A DNA stretch of 64,000 nt from Acidovorax sp. (GTDB lineage: Bacteria; Pseudomonadota; Gammaproteobacteria; Burkholderiales; Burkholderiaceae_C). A program made the translations under genes and the position numbers. Positions 44,533-53,298 of the stretch are shown in pieces. The stretch is from NCBI GenBank assembly GCA_031277855.1, contig JAITLO010000039.1, positions 62,001-126,000 of the forward strand, read 5' to 3'. The notes below the pieces were generated by a model that did not search any database, was not told the DNA's origin, and saw only the letters and a list, made by a program, of their open reading frames with translations. Every line of letters begins with the position of its first letter. Positions within the stretch are counted from its first letter, which is position 1.

Positions 44533-45840
44533 TCAGGAAGGTGCTGTGGCGGGCGCGCTGGCAGGTGCAATTGGAGGTGCGATTGCAGGTGCGGTTGCAG
44601 ATGTTTTGGCGCGCCGGTCCATCAGCGGGTGCAGGGCCTCGGCCCAGGCCAGCAGTGCATGGTCCCAGCCGGGACGGGCCACCAGCATCACGCCCAGGGG
44701 CAGGCCGTTGTCGCTCCAACCCGTGGGCAGGTGCAGACAGGGCCAGCCCAGCACCGACCAGCCTTTGTTGAAACCAGACTCGCCGGTGTGCGCCAGCCCC
44801 TGGGGCGCGGCACTGATGGCGCCCGTGGTCAGCACCAGATCGGCATCGCCAAAGTAGCGGCACCAGGCGCTGCGCTCTTGCGCCTGCCATTGCAGGCTGC
44901 TTTGGTACAGCTCGGTGGCAATGGCCTGGCCTTGCTGCACGGTGGCCTGCAGCGCGGGGCTGAGGTGGCGGCGCTGGCTGGGCGTGAGATGCTGCAGCTG
45001 CAGCGCCATCTCGTGGCGCACCAGCACGCTGTGGGTGGTGATCAGCTGCTGGGTGGTGGCAGGGGGCTGCACTGTGTCCAGCCCATGTCCGTGGCGCTGC
45101 AGATCGGAGGCCGCGGTGTCCAGCACGCGGCGGGCATCGGGCGCCAGTGCAAAGCCGGGGTGTTCATGCAGCACGGCAATGCGTGGCATGGCCTTGGGAG
45201 CGGGCGCTGCGTCGTTGGCCGACAGCAGCACCTGGGCCACGCAGCGGACCATGGACATGTCGCGGGCAAACCAGCCAATGGCGTCCAGTGAAGGGCACAT
45301 GACGCGCATGCCCTCGCGCGAGACGCGGCCATAGCTGGGTTTGAAGCCGGGAACGCCGCAGTAGGCGGCGGGGCGGATCATAGACCCCCCCGTCTGGGTA
45401 CCCAGCGCAAAAGGCACCATGCCGGCCGCCACGGCCGCGGCCGAGCCGCTGGACGGGCCGCCGGGGGTGTGCTCATACCGGTGCGGGTTGCAGGTGGGGC
45501 CGGGCGTGACATGGGCAAACTCTGCCGTCACCGTCTTGCCTATGGGTGTGGCGCCGGCCTGGCGCAAGCGGGCCACGCATTGGGCATCGCGGGCCTGGGG
45601 CACGGGCACAGGTAGCGGCGAGCCGCACAGCGTGGGCATGCCGGCCACATCCAGCACATCCTTGACGCCAAAGTGCAGCCCCGCCAAGGCGCCATGTGCC
45701 GGGGGCGAAAAAACGGGCTCGCGTGCCAGATAGGCCCAGGCCCGCAACTGGGAGTCTTGCAGCGCAATCTCGGTCAGCACCTGCTCCGGTGCCGAGCGCA
45801 GAGAGGAGGGGCTGGAGGGGGACAGGGAGGCGTAAGTCAC
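44533..45840 (-). CDS. Amidase signature enzyme with low-complexity C-terminal tail
   Basis: 435 residues. Amidase signature family: catalytic Lys in GLHFGVKDVLDVAG, cis-Ser and nucleophile Ser in GGPSSGSAAAVAAGM..GTQTGGSMIRPAAYCG. Hydrolyses an amide bond; specificity unknown (AtzE/GatA-like). The last 20 or so residues are A-P-A-x repeats (SATAPAIAPPIAPASAPATAPS) from a near 12-bp tandem repeat around 44552-44605. It is the first gene of the operon with the Bug protein. A LysR gene diverges from it. Confidence 0.88.
   Translation of the reverse strand: MTYASLSPSSPSSLRSAPEQVLTEIALQDSQLRAWAYLAREPVFSPPAHGALAGLHFGVKDVLDVAGMPTLCGSPLPVPVPQARDAQCVARLRQAGATPIGKTVTAEFAHVTPGPTCNPHRYEHTPGGPSSGSAAAVAAGMVPFALGTQTGGSMIRPAAYCGVPGFKPSYGRVSREGMRVMCPSLDAIGWFARDMSMVRCVAQVLLSANDAAPAPKAMPRIAVLHEHPGFALAPDARRVLDTAASDLQRHGHGLDTVQPPATTQQLITTHSVLVRHEMALQLQHLTPSQRRHLSPALQATVQQGQAIATELYQSSLQWQAQERSAWCRYFGDADLVLTTGAISAAPQGLAHTGESGFNKGWSVLGWPCLHLPTGWSDNGLPLGVMLVARPGWDHALLAWAEALHPLMDRRAKTSATAPAIAPPIAPASAPATAPS
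44552..44605. repeat. Short tandem repeat coding the amidase tail
   Basis: Runs of GCAGGTGCAATTGGAGGTGC, GATTGCAGGTGC and GGTTGCAGATG in about 12-bp units encode Ala-Pro-rich residues at the end of the amidase. Such repeats vary in copy number by slippage. Confidence 0.6.
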
Positions 45841-45920
45841 GAATCGGGGTTTCCAAACACAATGCTGCGCATGCTAGGCAGGGTGTTTTGTTCCGTCCAA
45901 TTCGAAATCAAGGGGAGACT

Positions 45921-46841
45921 ATGACGCGTTCCGACACAATGGCCGTCGATGACCGTCAGCTGGCCTGCTTTCTGGCAGCGGCCGATGAGCTGCATTTCGG
46001 CCGGGCTGCAGCGCGCATGCACATGAGCCAGCCCCCCTTCAGCCAGCAGATCCGCAGGCTGGAGGCCAGTGTGGGCACGGCGCTGTTTATTCGCACCACC
46101 CGCTCGGTGCGGCTGACGCCGGCCGGAGAGGTGATGTACCAGCATGCCCGCGAGATTGCTGCACAGACCCAGCGCATGCTGCGCGCCGTGCGCCAGGCCG
46201 CAGTGGGTGATGGCGGCACGCTGGTGGTGGGGCTGGCGCCCACGGTGATGTATTCGCCGCTGGCGGATGCGCTGTACCGCTACCGGGCACAACACCCCCA
46301 GGTCACGCTGGAGCTGCGCGAGATGGACTCCAACACCATGCAGGCCATGTTGCAGTCCCGTTCCATCGATGTGGCCTTGATGCGGCCCATGGCGGTGTGC
46401 GCCGAGATCGCCTGCATGGAGGTGTTTCACGAGCCCATGGTGGTGGCGCTGCGCCATGACCACCCCTGGGCCACGCAGCAGCGCATCACACCCGCACAGC
46501 TGCAGCAGCTGCCGCTGCTGGGCTATGCGCAGGCCCGGTCGCCGTATTTTCGCCAGGTGCTGCAGACCCTGTTCCAGGCGCTGGGTGTGCAGCCGCATAT
46601 CGTGCAGGAGAGCCAGATTCCTACGCTGCTGACCTTGGTGGAAATTGGCGTGGGGGCGGCCATCGTGCCGTGGACGCTGTCACGCCAGCGTACCGAGAGC
46701 CTGAAGTTTCTGCCGCTGCAGACCGAAGGGGTAGAGGCCAGGGCCTGCATTGTGGCGGCCTGGCACCGGGGTGTATCGCACTCCACGCGCGATGTCTTCG
46801 TCGCCGCCATGCCTTGCGAGAGCGATATGGCAGCGCAGTGA
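45921..46841 (+). CDS. LysR-family transcriptional regulator
   Basis: 306 residues from the ATG at 45921, preceded by AAGGGGAGACT. HTH: LACFLAAADELHFGRAAARMHMSQPPFSQQIRRLEASVG; the effector domain starts GTLVVGLAPTVMYSPLADAL. It belongs to the CatM/BenM-like wording group. It diverges from the amidase-Bug operon, its probable target. Confidence 0.9.
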   Translation: MTRSDTMAVDDRQLACFLAAADELHFGRAAARMHMSQPPFSQQIRRLEASVGTALFIRTTRSVRLTPAGEVMYQHAREIAAQTQRMLRAVRQAAVGDGGTLVVGLAPTVMYSPLADALYRYRAQHPQVTLELREMDSNTMQAMLQSRSIDVALMRPMAVCAEIACMEVFHEPMVVALRHDHPWATQQRITPAQLQQLPLLGYAQARSPYFRQVLQTLFQALGVQPHIVQESQIPTLLTLVEIGVGAAIVPWTLSRQRTESLKFLPLQTEGVEARACIVAAWHRGVSHSTRDVFVAAMPCESDMAAQ

Positions 46842-46878
46842 GCGCTTTGGCCAGGGCTTGCATGGCGTACAGTGCGCC

Positions 46879-47523
46879 ATGCCTTTTGATCGCCCAGCGC
46901 ATTCTGTTTCCTCTGCCCCTGTGGCCGCCTTTGATTTTGACGGCACCCTGAGCGTGGGCGACAGCCTACAGGACTTTGCCCGCTACAGCCTGGGCCGCGC
47001 AGGCTGGCTGTGGGCTGCACTGCGCACCGTGCCGGCACTGCTGGCCTGGCGCCTGGGTTGGGGCAGCCGCCAGCAGGCAAAACAGGTTTTTTTGCGTGCA
47101 TGTTGGGGTGGGCAGGACGGCGCTGCCCTGCAAGCCCTGGGCGAGCGCTATGCGCGCGAGCGGCTGCCGCAGCTGCTGCGCCCGGAGATGCTGGAGCTGG
47201 TGCAACAGCACCGTGCCTTAGGCCATAGGTTGGTGCTGGTCAGCGCATCCCCTGTGTTTTATTTGCGGCCCTGGGCGCTACAGGCCGGTTTTGATGCGGT
47301 GCTGGCCACCGAGCCGGATCTGCAGGGCCGGTTCACGGCCCACCTGCACACACCCAATTGCTGGGGCCCGCAAAAAGTGGAGCGTCTGGCTGAGTGGCTC
47401 CAAACAGAAGCCGTGGCCCTGGCCTATGCCTATGGCGATAGCCGGGGCGACCGGGAAATGCTGGCCTGCGCACAGCACCCTTGGTTGCGTGGCAGCGGGC
47501 AGCCTTTGCCGCCCTTGTCCTGA
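46879..47523 (+). CDS. HAD-superfamily IB phosphatase
   Basis: 214 residues from the ATG at 46879. Motif I FDFDGTLSVGD, motif II LVLVSASP, motif III around the Lys in CWGPQKVERL, motif IV YAYGDSRGDREML. HAD-IB (SerB/PSP-like cap) phosphatase; substrate unknown. It lies 37 bp after LysR and ends 1 bp from the convergent YeiH gene. Confidence 0.85.
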   Translation: MPFDRPAHSVSSAPVAAFDFDGTLSVGDSLQDFARYSLGRAGWLWAALRTVPALLAWRLGWGSRQQAKQVFLRACWGGQDGAALQALGERYARERLPQLLRPEMLELVQQHRALGHRLVLVSASPVFYLRPWALQAGFDAVLATEPDLQGRFTAHLHTPNCWGPQKVERLAEWLQTEAVALAYAYGDSRGDREMLACAQHPWLRGSGQPLPPLS

Positions 47524-47524
47524 A

Positions 47525-48622
47525 TTACAGCCACTGCGGCAGCCACAGATTCAGCAGCAGGCCGGCACCCAGCATCCAGCCAAATAGCACCAGGGCCAGC
47601 AGCAAGGGCTTGGTGCCTGCGGCGCGCACGGCGGCGATATGGGTGGTCAGGCCCAAGGCGGCCATGGCCAGGGTCAGCAACAGGGTGTCCAGCTGCACGC
47701 CCACGGCCACCAGCGGTGCGGGCAGAATGTCCAGCGAATGGATGCCTGCCACCAGCACAAAGCCCAGGGCAAACCAGGGAATGCTGATGGGGCTGGGCGT
47801 TGCATGGCCACTGTCTGCCTGGCCTTCACCGGTCTGGCGCTCGCTGCGGGCCAGCCACCAGGACAGGATCAGCAAAAACGGCGCCAGCATCATCACCCGC
47901 ACCATCTTGGCAATCACGGCCATGTCGGCCGCTTCACGGCCCACGGCCTCTCCGGCGGCCACCACCTGGGCCACCTCATGCACGGTGGAGCCCACATACA
48001 GGCCGTACTGCTGGGCACTCACATCCAGCCAGCCATGGGCCGCATTCCAGGCAAACAGCGCGGGGTAGAGAAAGGTGGCCACGGTGCCAAACACCACCAC
48101 GGTGGCTACGGCCACGGCCACATCGCTGGCCCGGCCCTTGGCCACGGGCTCGGTGGCCAGCACGGCGGCGGCGCCGCAGATCGAGCTGCCAGCGCCCACC
48201 AGCAAGGTGGTGCGCGGGTCCAGCTGGAACACGCGCTGGCCCAGCCATTGGGCCAGCAAAAAGGTGCTGCCCAGCACCAGGGCGTCGATGGCAATGCCGG
48301 CCCAGCCCAGCTGGCCTATGTCCTGGAACGTCAGCCGCAGGCCGTAGAGCACGATGCCGGTGCGCAGCAGCTTGGCCTTGGACAGGCCCACACCGCTGGC
48401 GCAGGGGGCGGCCAGGCGGGGGTAAACGGTGTTGCCCACTACCAGGCCCAGCACAATCGCCAGGGTGAGCGCGCTCAGGCCGCGCTCGGCCAGCGCCGGC
48501 AACGTGGCGGCCCACAGGGCCACGGCAGCGATGGCGCCGCACAGCAGCAGGCCGGGCAGCCACTGCAGCAGTTGCTGGCCGGAGCGTGACAAGAAAGATG
48601 GGGAGAGTGCAGGAGTGGACAT
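47525..48622 (-). CDS. yeiH: YeiH/YadS-family putative sulfate/sulfite exporter
   Basis: 365 residues, about ten hydrophobic segments. Family motifs: GLVVGNTVYPR, RTGIVLYGLRLTFQDIGQLG, GAGSSICGAAAVLATEPV and STVHEVAQVVAAGEA. The UPF0324 (Cons_hypoth698) family is annotated as putative sulfate exporter. A YeiE-like LysR diverges from it as in E. coli, where the pair is linked to sulfite response. Confidence 0.88.
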   Translation of the reverse strand: MSTPALSPSFLSRSGQQLLQWLPGLLLCGAIAAVALWAATLPALAERGLSALTLAIVLGLVVGNTVYPRLAAPCASGVGLSKAKLLRTGIVLYGLRLTFQDIGQLGWAGIAIDALVLGSTFLLAQWLGQRVFQLDPRTTLLVGAGSSICGAAAVLATEPVAKGRASDVAVAVATVVVFGTVATFLYPALFAWNAAHGWLDVSAQQYGLYVGSTVHEVAQVVAAGEAVGREAADMAVIAKMVRVMMLAPFLLILSWWLARSERQTGEGQADSGHATPSPISIPWFALGFVLVAGIHSLDILPAPLVAVGVQLDTLLLTLAMAALGLTTHIAAVRAAGTKPLLLALVLFGWMLGAGLLLNLWLPQWL

Positions 48623-48701
48623 GGCAGACAGTGCCGTCCACGAAGAAGAGGGGGGAGGGATCAGGACGGGCCTGGAGCGTGGGCGACGGTCTGGACTTTA
48701 G

Positions 48702-48725
48702 ATAACTTGGTTATATTTGTATAAC
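48702..48725. promoter_or_regulatory. Overlapping inverted repeats between yeiH and yeiE-like gene
   Basis: ATAAC-TTG-GTTAT overlaps GTTATA-TTTG-TATAAC, so three ATAAC/GTTAT half sites lie in a row at 48702-48725. It is AT-rich in a GC-rich region and centrally placed in the divergent promoter; it fits a LysR binding region. Confidence 0.55.
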
Positions 48726-48799
48726 TGATAGTTTGTGTAGGTTCTAGCGATGAAACCGGTTGATGGCTGCGCCCGCGCGCAGCAAAAAGGAGAGTGCCC

Positions 48800-49714
48800 A
48801 TGCTCCATCTGACGCTGCGCCAGCTGGAAATCTTCTGTGCCGTGGCCCAGGCCGGCAGCACCGTGGCGGCGGCCCAGGCGGTGTCACTGTCCCAATCCGC
48901 CACCAGCGCCGCGCTGCAGCAGCTGGAGCTGGCACTGGGCAGCCAGCTGTTTGAACGCGTGGGCCGCCAACTGGTACTGAACGACGCTGGCCGCGCCCTG
49001 CTGCCACAGGCGCTGGACATGTTGGAGCAGGCGCGCGCCATAGAGCAGGCGTTTACGGGCAAGGGCAGCGGCCTGCCGGTGCGGCTGCGCCTGGCGGCCA
49101 GCACCACCATAGGCAGCTATGTGCTGCCCCCCGTGCTGGCGGCCTTTGCGCGCAGCCACCCGCAGGTGGCCGTGGACCTGCAGATCGCCAACACCGCCGA
49201 GGTGGCCGAGGCCGTGCAGGCGCTGGAGGTGGACCTGGGCCTGATCGAGGGCACCAGCCATTGGCAGGACATGGAGGTGCAGCCCTGGCTGCGTGACGAG
49301 CTGGTCATTGTCTGCGCTCCGCAGGACCCATTGGCCCTGCAGGCCGTGCGCAAGCCCGTGGGCGCGGCCGCGCTGCGCCAGGCACGCTGGTTGCTGCGCG
49401 AACCCGGCTCGGGTACGCGCGAGATGGTGGAACATGCTCTGCTGCCGCGCCTGCACCAGCTGCCGGCCGCAGCCACCCTGGGCAGCTCTGAAGCCATTGC
49501 CCGCTGCGTGGCCCAGGGCCTGGGCATCAGTTGCCTGCCGCGTGTGCTGGTCCAGCCTCTGGTGGATGCAGGCGAGCTGCAGGTGCTGCCCACGGCACTG
49601 CCGCGCATGCAGCGGAATTTCTCGCTGCTGCAACGTGCGGGCAAGCGCCATTCGCCGGCACTGGCGGCCTTTGTACAAGCCTGTTTGCAATTTGCCCCCG
49701 GAGAACGGGCATGA
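48800..49714 (+). CDS. yeiE: LysR-family regulator, YeiE-like
   Basis: 304 residues from the ATG at 48800 with AAGGAG seven nt upstream. HTH: TLRQLEIFCAVAQAGSTVAAAQAVSLSQSATSAALQQLELALG; effector domain LRLAASTTIGSYVLPPVLAAF, REPGSGTREMVE. The pairing with yeiH and these motifs match YeiE, a sulfite-responsive regulator. It probably controls the exporter. Confidence 0.85.
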   Translation: MLHLTLRQLEIFCAVAQAGSTVAAAQAVSLSQSATSAALQQLELALGSQLFERVGRQLVLNDAGRALLPQALDMLEQARAIEQAFTGKGSGLPVRLRLAASTTIGSYVLPPVLAAFARSHPQVAVDLQIANTAEVAEAVQALEVDLGLIEGTSHWQDMEVQPWLRDELVIVCAPQDPLALQAVRKPVGAAALRQARWLLREPGSGTREMVEHALLPRLHQLPAAATLGSSEAIARCVAQGLGISCLPRVLVQPLVDAGELQVLPTALPRMQRNFSLLQRAGKRHSPALAAFVQACLQFAPGERA

Positions 49715-49781
49715 TGGGCACGCAAGCTGCTTGCCCGGTGCAGGGCATAGCGATAGATAACAAGCCTAAGATGGAAGCCAG

Positions 49782-49982
49782 ATGAAGACCATTGACGAAA
49801 TGCTGCACCTGGACCTGCTCACCCATGAGCAGCATCTGCAAATCAGCCGCTGGATTGATGCAGCCTCCACCCCTGAAGCCATTTTGCAAATGCCCGCCCC
49901 GCTATGGCAGGCCGTGGAACGCGCCAGCCAGGTGATGGGGGTGGACAAGGATTTGCTGCGGCCGCCGGCGATGGAAGCTTAA
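49782..49982 (+). CDS. Hypothetical small protein of 66 residues
   Basis: MKTIDEMLHLDLLTHEQHLQISRWIDAASTPEAILQMPAPLWQAVERASQVMGVDKDLLRPPAMEA in outline: acidic, two predicted helices, no signal peptide or motif I know. The start has GGAAG upstream. Codon use is normal for the region. The stop TAA is followed directly by a family B repeat. Confidence 0.7.
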   Translation: MKTIDEMLHLDLLTHEQHLQISRWIDAASTPEAILQMPAPLWQAVERASQVMGVDKDLLRPPAMEA

Positions 49983-49983
49983 T

Positions 49984-50059
49984 CCCCCCTGAGTCGCCTT
50001 CGGCGCCTTCCCCCTAGGGGGACGACAGCCTCGCTGCGGGGCGGCCCTTGCTCGCTGTC
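49984..50059 (-). repeat. Family B 3' repeat, inverted long copy
   Basis: In gene orientation: CCCCCCTGAGTCGCCTTCGG..GGCGCCTTCCCCC..GACGACAGCC..GCGGGGCGGCCCTTGCTCGCTGTC. The arms GACAGC (50024-50029) and GCTGTC (50054-50059) are complementary. It begins right after the stop at 49982 and matches 8347-8424 almost base for base. Confidence 0.85.
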
Positions 50060-50192
50060 CCTGGCATGGGGGCGCCAGTCTTTTCGGTAGTGACTGTGGC
50101 AGGTGGGCTGTTAACTGTCTCAGGAAGTAAGACGCTTTGGTGCGTGGGGGCGCGGCGCCTATATTGGGTGCTTGCCAAAAGGAGGGCGCTTG

Positions 50193-50684
50193 ATGGGCAT
50201 TCATGTTCGCACCGCCACGCTCCACGACGCAGCCGCCGCCTGCGTGGTGTTGTACCGCTCCATCACCGAATGCTGCACGGCCGACCACGGCGGTGACGTC
50301 GCCGTGCTGCAGGCCTGGCTGGGCAATAAAACGCCCGAGCACATCGGCCGCTGGATTCAACACCCACACAATCTGAGTTTTGCGGCCGAGGTGGATGGAC
50401 AGCGCGTGGGCTTTGCCCTCTCCACCACCGGTGGCGAGGTGCTGCTGTGCTATGCCCTTCCCGAGCACCGCTTCACCGGCGTGGGCAAGGCCATGTTGGC
50501 CGCCATGGAGGCGCATGCCCGCGCCGATGGCGTGGATGCGCTGCGGCTGGACAGCACACGCACGGCCCGGGCTTTTTATCTGCGCCATGGTTTTGTGGAA
50601 AGTGCTGCGCCCATCAGTGCTTGGGGCATGACCAGCTATCCCATGGTCAAGATGTGCTCCCACAGTGAGGCTGCTGTTGCCTGA
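50193..50684 (+). CDS. GNAT-family N-acetyltransferase
   Basis: 163 residues from the ATG at 50193, with AAGGAGGGCG upstream. GNAT core: FAAEVDGQRVGFALS (strand beta4) and the acetyl-CoA loop LPEHRFTGVGKAMLAAMEAHARADGVDALRLDSTRTARAFYLRHGFVE. Acceptor substrate unknown. Confidence 0.88.
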   Translation: MGIHVRTATLHDAAAACVVLYRSITECCTADHGGDVAVLQAWLGNKTPEHIGRWIQHPHNLSFAAEVDGQRVGFALSTTGGEVLLCYALPEHRFTGVGKAMLAAMEAHARADGVDALRLDSTRTARAFYLRHGFVESAAPISAWGMTSYPMVKMCSHSEAAVA

Positions 50685-50704
50685 ATCCCGCAAAGGACGT
50701 CAGC

Positions 50705-50776
50705 ATGCACATAGAGACCCACCAATTGGGTGCCACAGATGCCGAAGACTTCTCGGCATTGCGCCGCGCCGTGTGA
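50705..50776 (+). pseudogene. N-terminal remnant, 23 codons
   Basis: AAAGGA then ATG opens MHIETHQLGATDAEDFSALRRAV and stops at TGA 50774-50776. The ribosome site and start look genuine, and the peptide resembles an acetyltransferase-type N-terminus, so this may be the start of a gene whose remainder was deleted. The remaining 16 bp to the methyltransferase stop are empty. Confidence 0.4.
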
Positions 50777-50792
50777 TGGATAAAAGCAGGGC

Positions 50793-51383
50793 TCAAGCCA
50801 CTGGCTTTCGCGCGACAAACTCAAATAAATGCCAGCGTTTGGGGCCTTGCATGCTGGTGCCCATGGAGTCGGCTTCTTGCAGCTGCAGCAGCTCCAGCGT
50901 GGCAAACAGGTTCAGGCAATCCGCATGTGTGAAAAAGCTCATGGACTTGTTGTCTGACCAAGCATCGTTCACGCCAAAAAGCTGGCCGGCCAGAACTCCA
51001 CCGGGGCGTAACGATGAAGTGACGAGCCCCCAGAATTTGGCGAAATGTTCGGGTCGGCAAAACGGCAGGGAAAAGCCGGCAAAGACGAGGTCCGCGCTGG
51101 GCAGGTGCTCTAGCGTCTCAAAGGCGGTGAGCTCGGTGGTCAGCAGGCTGGGGGCGCCGGCCATGTCGCTATGCCGCTTTTGCACGCGGGCTATGGCCTC
51201 GGGCTCGCTGTCAATGGCATGCACTGCCCAGTTGTGGCACAGCATGGCCTGGGTCTCTATCCCGTTGCCGCAGCCCAAATCCACAGCCTGGCGCTGGTGC
51301 GTGCGCAACGCTGCCAAGGCCTTTGTCAGCAGCGGCGAGCAGGGTCTTGATTCGTGGCGTTCGTAGTATGCGGACCAGCCCAT
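50793..51383 (-). CDS. Class I SAM-dependent methyltransferase
   Basis: 196 residues. Motif I VDLGCGNGIETQAML (about 34-48), then HAIDSEPEAIARVQKR (motif II), SADLVFAGFSLPF and LRPGGVLAGQLFG (motif III). TehB-like size and pattern. Start ATG at 51383; the substrate is unknown. Monocistronic, convergent with the fragment at 50705. Confidence 0.87.
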   Translation of the reverse strand: MGWSAYYERHESRPCSPLLTKALAALRTHQRQAVDLGCGNGIETQAMLCHNWAVHAIDSEPEAIARVQKRHSDMAGAPSLLTTELTAFETLEHLPSADLVFAGFSLPFCRPEHFAKFWGLVTSSLRPGGVLAGQLFGVNDAWSDNKSMSFFTHADCLNLFATLELLQLQEADSMGTSMQGPKRWHLFEFVARKPVA

Positions 51384-51537
51384 ATCGGAGTCTTTCTGGA
51401 GTGATGTGACATCCTAAATCGGCTCGTACCGGCGGACAGTAGCGCAGTGAACTGCGCGCATGATTTTTTGTGTAAAACCATTTTTTTTGCGGCGAGTGAC
51501 GTGTGGGAGTTATTGGCAACATTCAGCCAAAAACTGA

Positions 51538-51565
51538 AAAGGCAGGCTGTGCATGCACAGCCTGC
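51538..51565. terminator. Terminator of leuA
   Basis: GCAGGCTGTGCATGCACAGCCTGC is a perfect 24-bp palindrome at 51542-51565. T-runs flank it on the plus side (TTTTTTT) and on the minus side (TTTTCAGTTTTT). It follows the leuA stop codon on the minus strand. Confidence 0.85.
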
Positions 51566-51573
51566 TCCTTTTT

Positions 51574-53241
51574 TTAATCCGCAGTCTGCGCAAACCGCGC
51601 TGCCGCATTCAGCACCGCCAGCACCGAGGCGGTGACGATGTTGGCATGGCGGCCCACGCCAAAGCGCGAGCCGGGTACGCCGGGCAGGGCGGCTTCGACA
51701 ATGGCCACGGCGCAGGCATCGGCCCCCGCTCCGGTACTGCGTTCCTCATAGCTGTCTATGCGCAGCGGCTGGTTCAGTGCCGCCACGGCGGCGGCAATCG
51801 GGCCGTTGCCCATGCCGCGCAGTGTGCGGGTGCTGGCGCTGTCGGCGCCCAGCTGCAGCGCAATGCCTTGGCCCATGGCATCGTCAAACAGGCTGTGCCC
51901 CTGGTAGTGCAGCGTGGGCTGCTGCTGGTGGGCCAGCAAATAGGTGGCCTCGAACAGTGCCCAGATCTGCTGGCTGGACAGCTCGGTCTCGCTGGCGTCC
52001 GCCATGCGCTGCACGATGGCGCTGAACTCGATCTGCATGCGCCGGGGCAGGTGGATGCCCCAGTCCCGCTGCAGCAAAAACGCAATCCCGCCCTTGCCCG
52101 ACTGGCTGTTGACGCGCACGATGCTGTCATAGGTGCGGCCCAGGTCCTGGGGGTCTATGGGCAGATAGGGTACGCGCCACAGCGCGCCCGGCTGCTGGGC
52201 TGCAAAGCCCTTGGCAATCGCATCCTGGTGGGAGCCAGAAAATGCGGTGAACACCAGGTCGCCCACATAGGGATGGCGCGGGTGTATGGGCAGGGCGGTG
52301 CATTCCTCGGCAATGCGGGCCACGGCGGCGATGTCGGAAAAATCCAGGCCGGGCGCAATGCCCTGGGTGTAGAGGTTCAGTGCCAGCGTCACCACATCCA
52401 GATTGCCGCTGCGCTCGCCATTGCCAAACAAGCAGCCCTCCACGCGCTGGGCGCCGGCCAGCAAGGCCTGCTCGGCGCAGGCCACGCCGGTGCCGCGGTC
52501 GTTGTGCGGGTGCACGGACAGCACAATGTGTTCGCGTCGCGCCAGGCGCCGGTCCATCCACTCGATCTGGTCCGCAAACACATTGGCGGTGTTCACCTCC
52601 ACTGTGGTGGGCAGGTTGACGATCATGGGCCGCTTGGGCCCCGCATCCCAGGCCGCAATGGCCGCGTTGCACACCGCCAGCGATACCTCCAGCTCGGCCA
52701 TACAAAAGGTCTCGGGCGAGTACTGCAGCACCCATTCTGTCTCGGGGTGCTGGTCGGTCAGCTGCTTGAGCAGACCCACATGCTGCTCCACCATGGCGAT
52801 GATCTGCGGCACTTCCATGCCGAACACGATCTCGCGAAAGTCCGGGGCAATGGCGTTGTACAGGTGCACGATCACGCGGTGCGCGCCGGCCGCGCTGCGC
52901 ACCGTGGTGGTGATCAGGTCTTCACGCAGTTGGGTGATGACCATGGGGGTCACGTCATCGGGGATCAGACCGTCATCGATCAGATGACGGACGATGTCGA
53001 AATCAGTCTGCGAGGCCGAGGGGAAGCCAACCTCAATCTCCTTGAAGCCTATGCGTACCAGCTCATGAAACAGCCGCAGCTTGCGCTCGCGGTTCATGGG
53101 CTCGAACAAGGCCTGGTTGCCATCACGCAAATCGGTGGACAGCCAAATGGGGGCCTGCGTCAGCTGGCGCGAGGGCCATTGGCGGTCCGGCAAGGTCACC
53201 ACCGAATAGGCACGGTATTTTTGAGAGGGTTGGGTCAACAT
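51574..53241 (-). CDS. leuA: 2-isopropylmalate synthase
   Basis: 555 residues, the length of the alpha-proteobacterial/fungal-like LeuA2 class. Condenses acetyl-CoA with 2-ketoisovalerate in leucine biosynthesis. HMG-CoA lyase-type TIM barrel: WLSTDLRDGNQALFEPM (catalytic DxRDG), GFKEIEVGFPSAS, VHPHNDRGTGVACAE (metal His-x-His and Asn), GNGERSGNLD. The C-terminal regulatory domain has GMGNGPIAAAVAALNQPL and GSRFGVGRHANIVTASVLAVLNA. A leader peptide and attenuator hairpins precede it. Confidence 0.96.
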   Translation of the reverse strand: MLTQPSQKYRAYSVVTLPDRQWPSRQLTQAPIWLSTDLRDGNQALFEPMNRERKLRLFHELVRIGFKEIEVGFPSASQTDFDIVRHLIDDGLIPDDVTPMVITQLREDLITTTVRSAAGAHRVIVHLYNAIAPDFREIVFGMEVPQIIAMVEQHVGLLKQLTDQHPETEWVLQYSPETFCMAELEVSLAVCNAAIAAWDAGPKRPMIVNLPTTVEVNTANVFADQIEWMDRRLARREHIVLSVHPHNDRGTGVACAEQALLAGAQRVEGCLFGNGERSGNLDVVTLALNLYTQGIAPGLDFSDIAAVARIAEECTALPIHPRHPYVGDLVFTAFSGSHQDAIAKGFAAQQPGALWRVPYLPIDPQDLGRTYDSIVRVNSQSGKGGIAFLLQRDWGIHLPRRMQIEFSAIVQRMADASETELSSQQIWALFEATYLLAHQQQPTLHYQGHSLFDDAMGQGIALQLGADSASTRTLRGMGNGPIAAAVAALNQPLRIDSYEERSTGAGADACAVAIVEAALPGVPGSRFGVGRHANIVTASVLAVLNAAARFAQTAD

Positions 53242-53256
53242 CGCTACCTCGAAATC

Positions 53257-53288
53257 AAAACAGGGAAACCAAATACCTGGTTTCCCTG
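53257..53288 (-). terminator. Attenuator terminator upstream of leuA
   Basis: On the minus strand CAGGGAAACCA-GGTATT-TGGTTTCCCTG (11-bp stem) is followed by TTTTG. Its first arm can instead pair with TTTCCCC-type sequence at 53311-53326 (CCTGGTTTCCC with GGGAAACCAGG). It ends about 15 nt before the leuA start. Confidence 0.7.
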
Positions 53289-53298
53289 CGCGAGGCAG

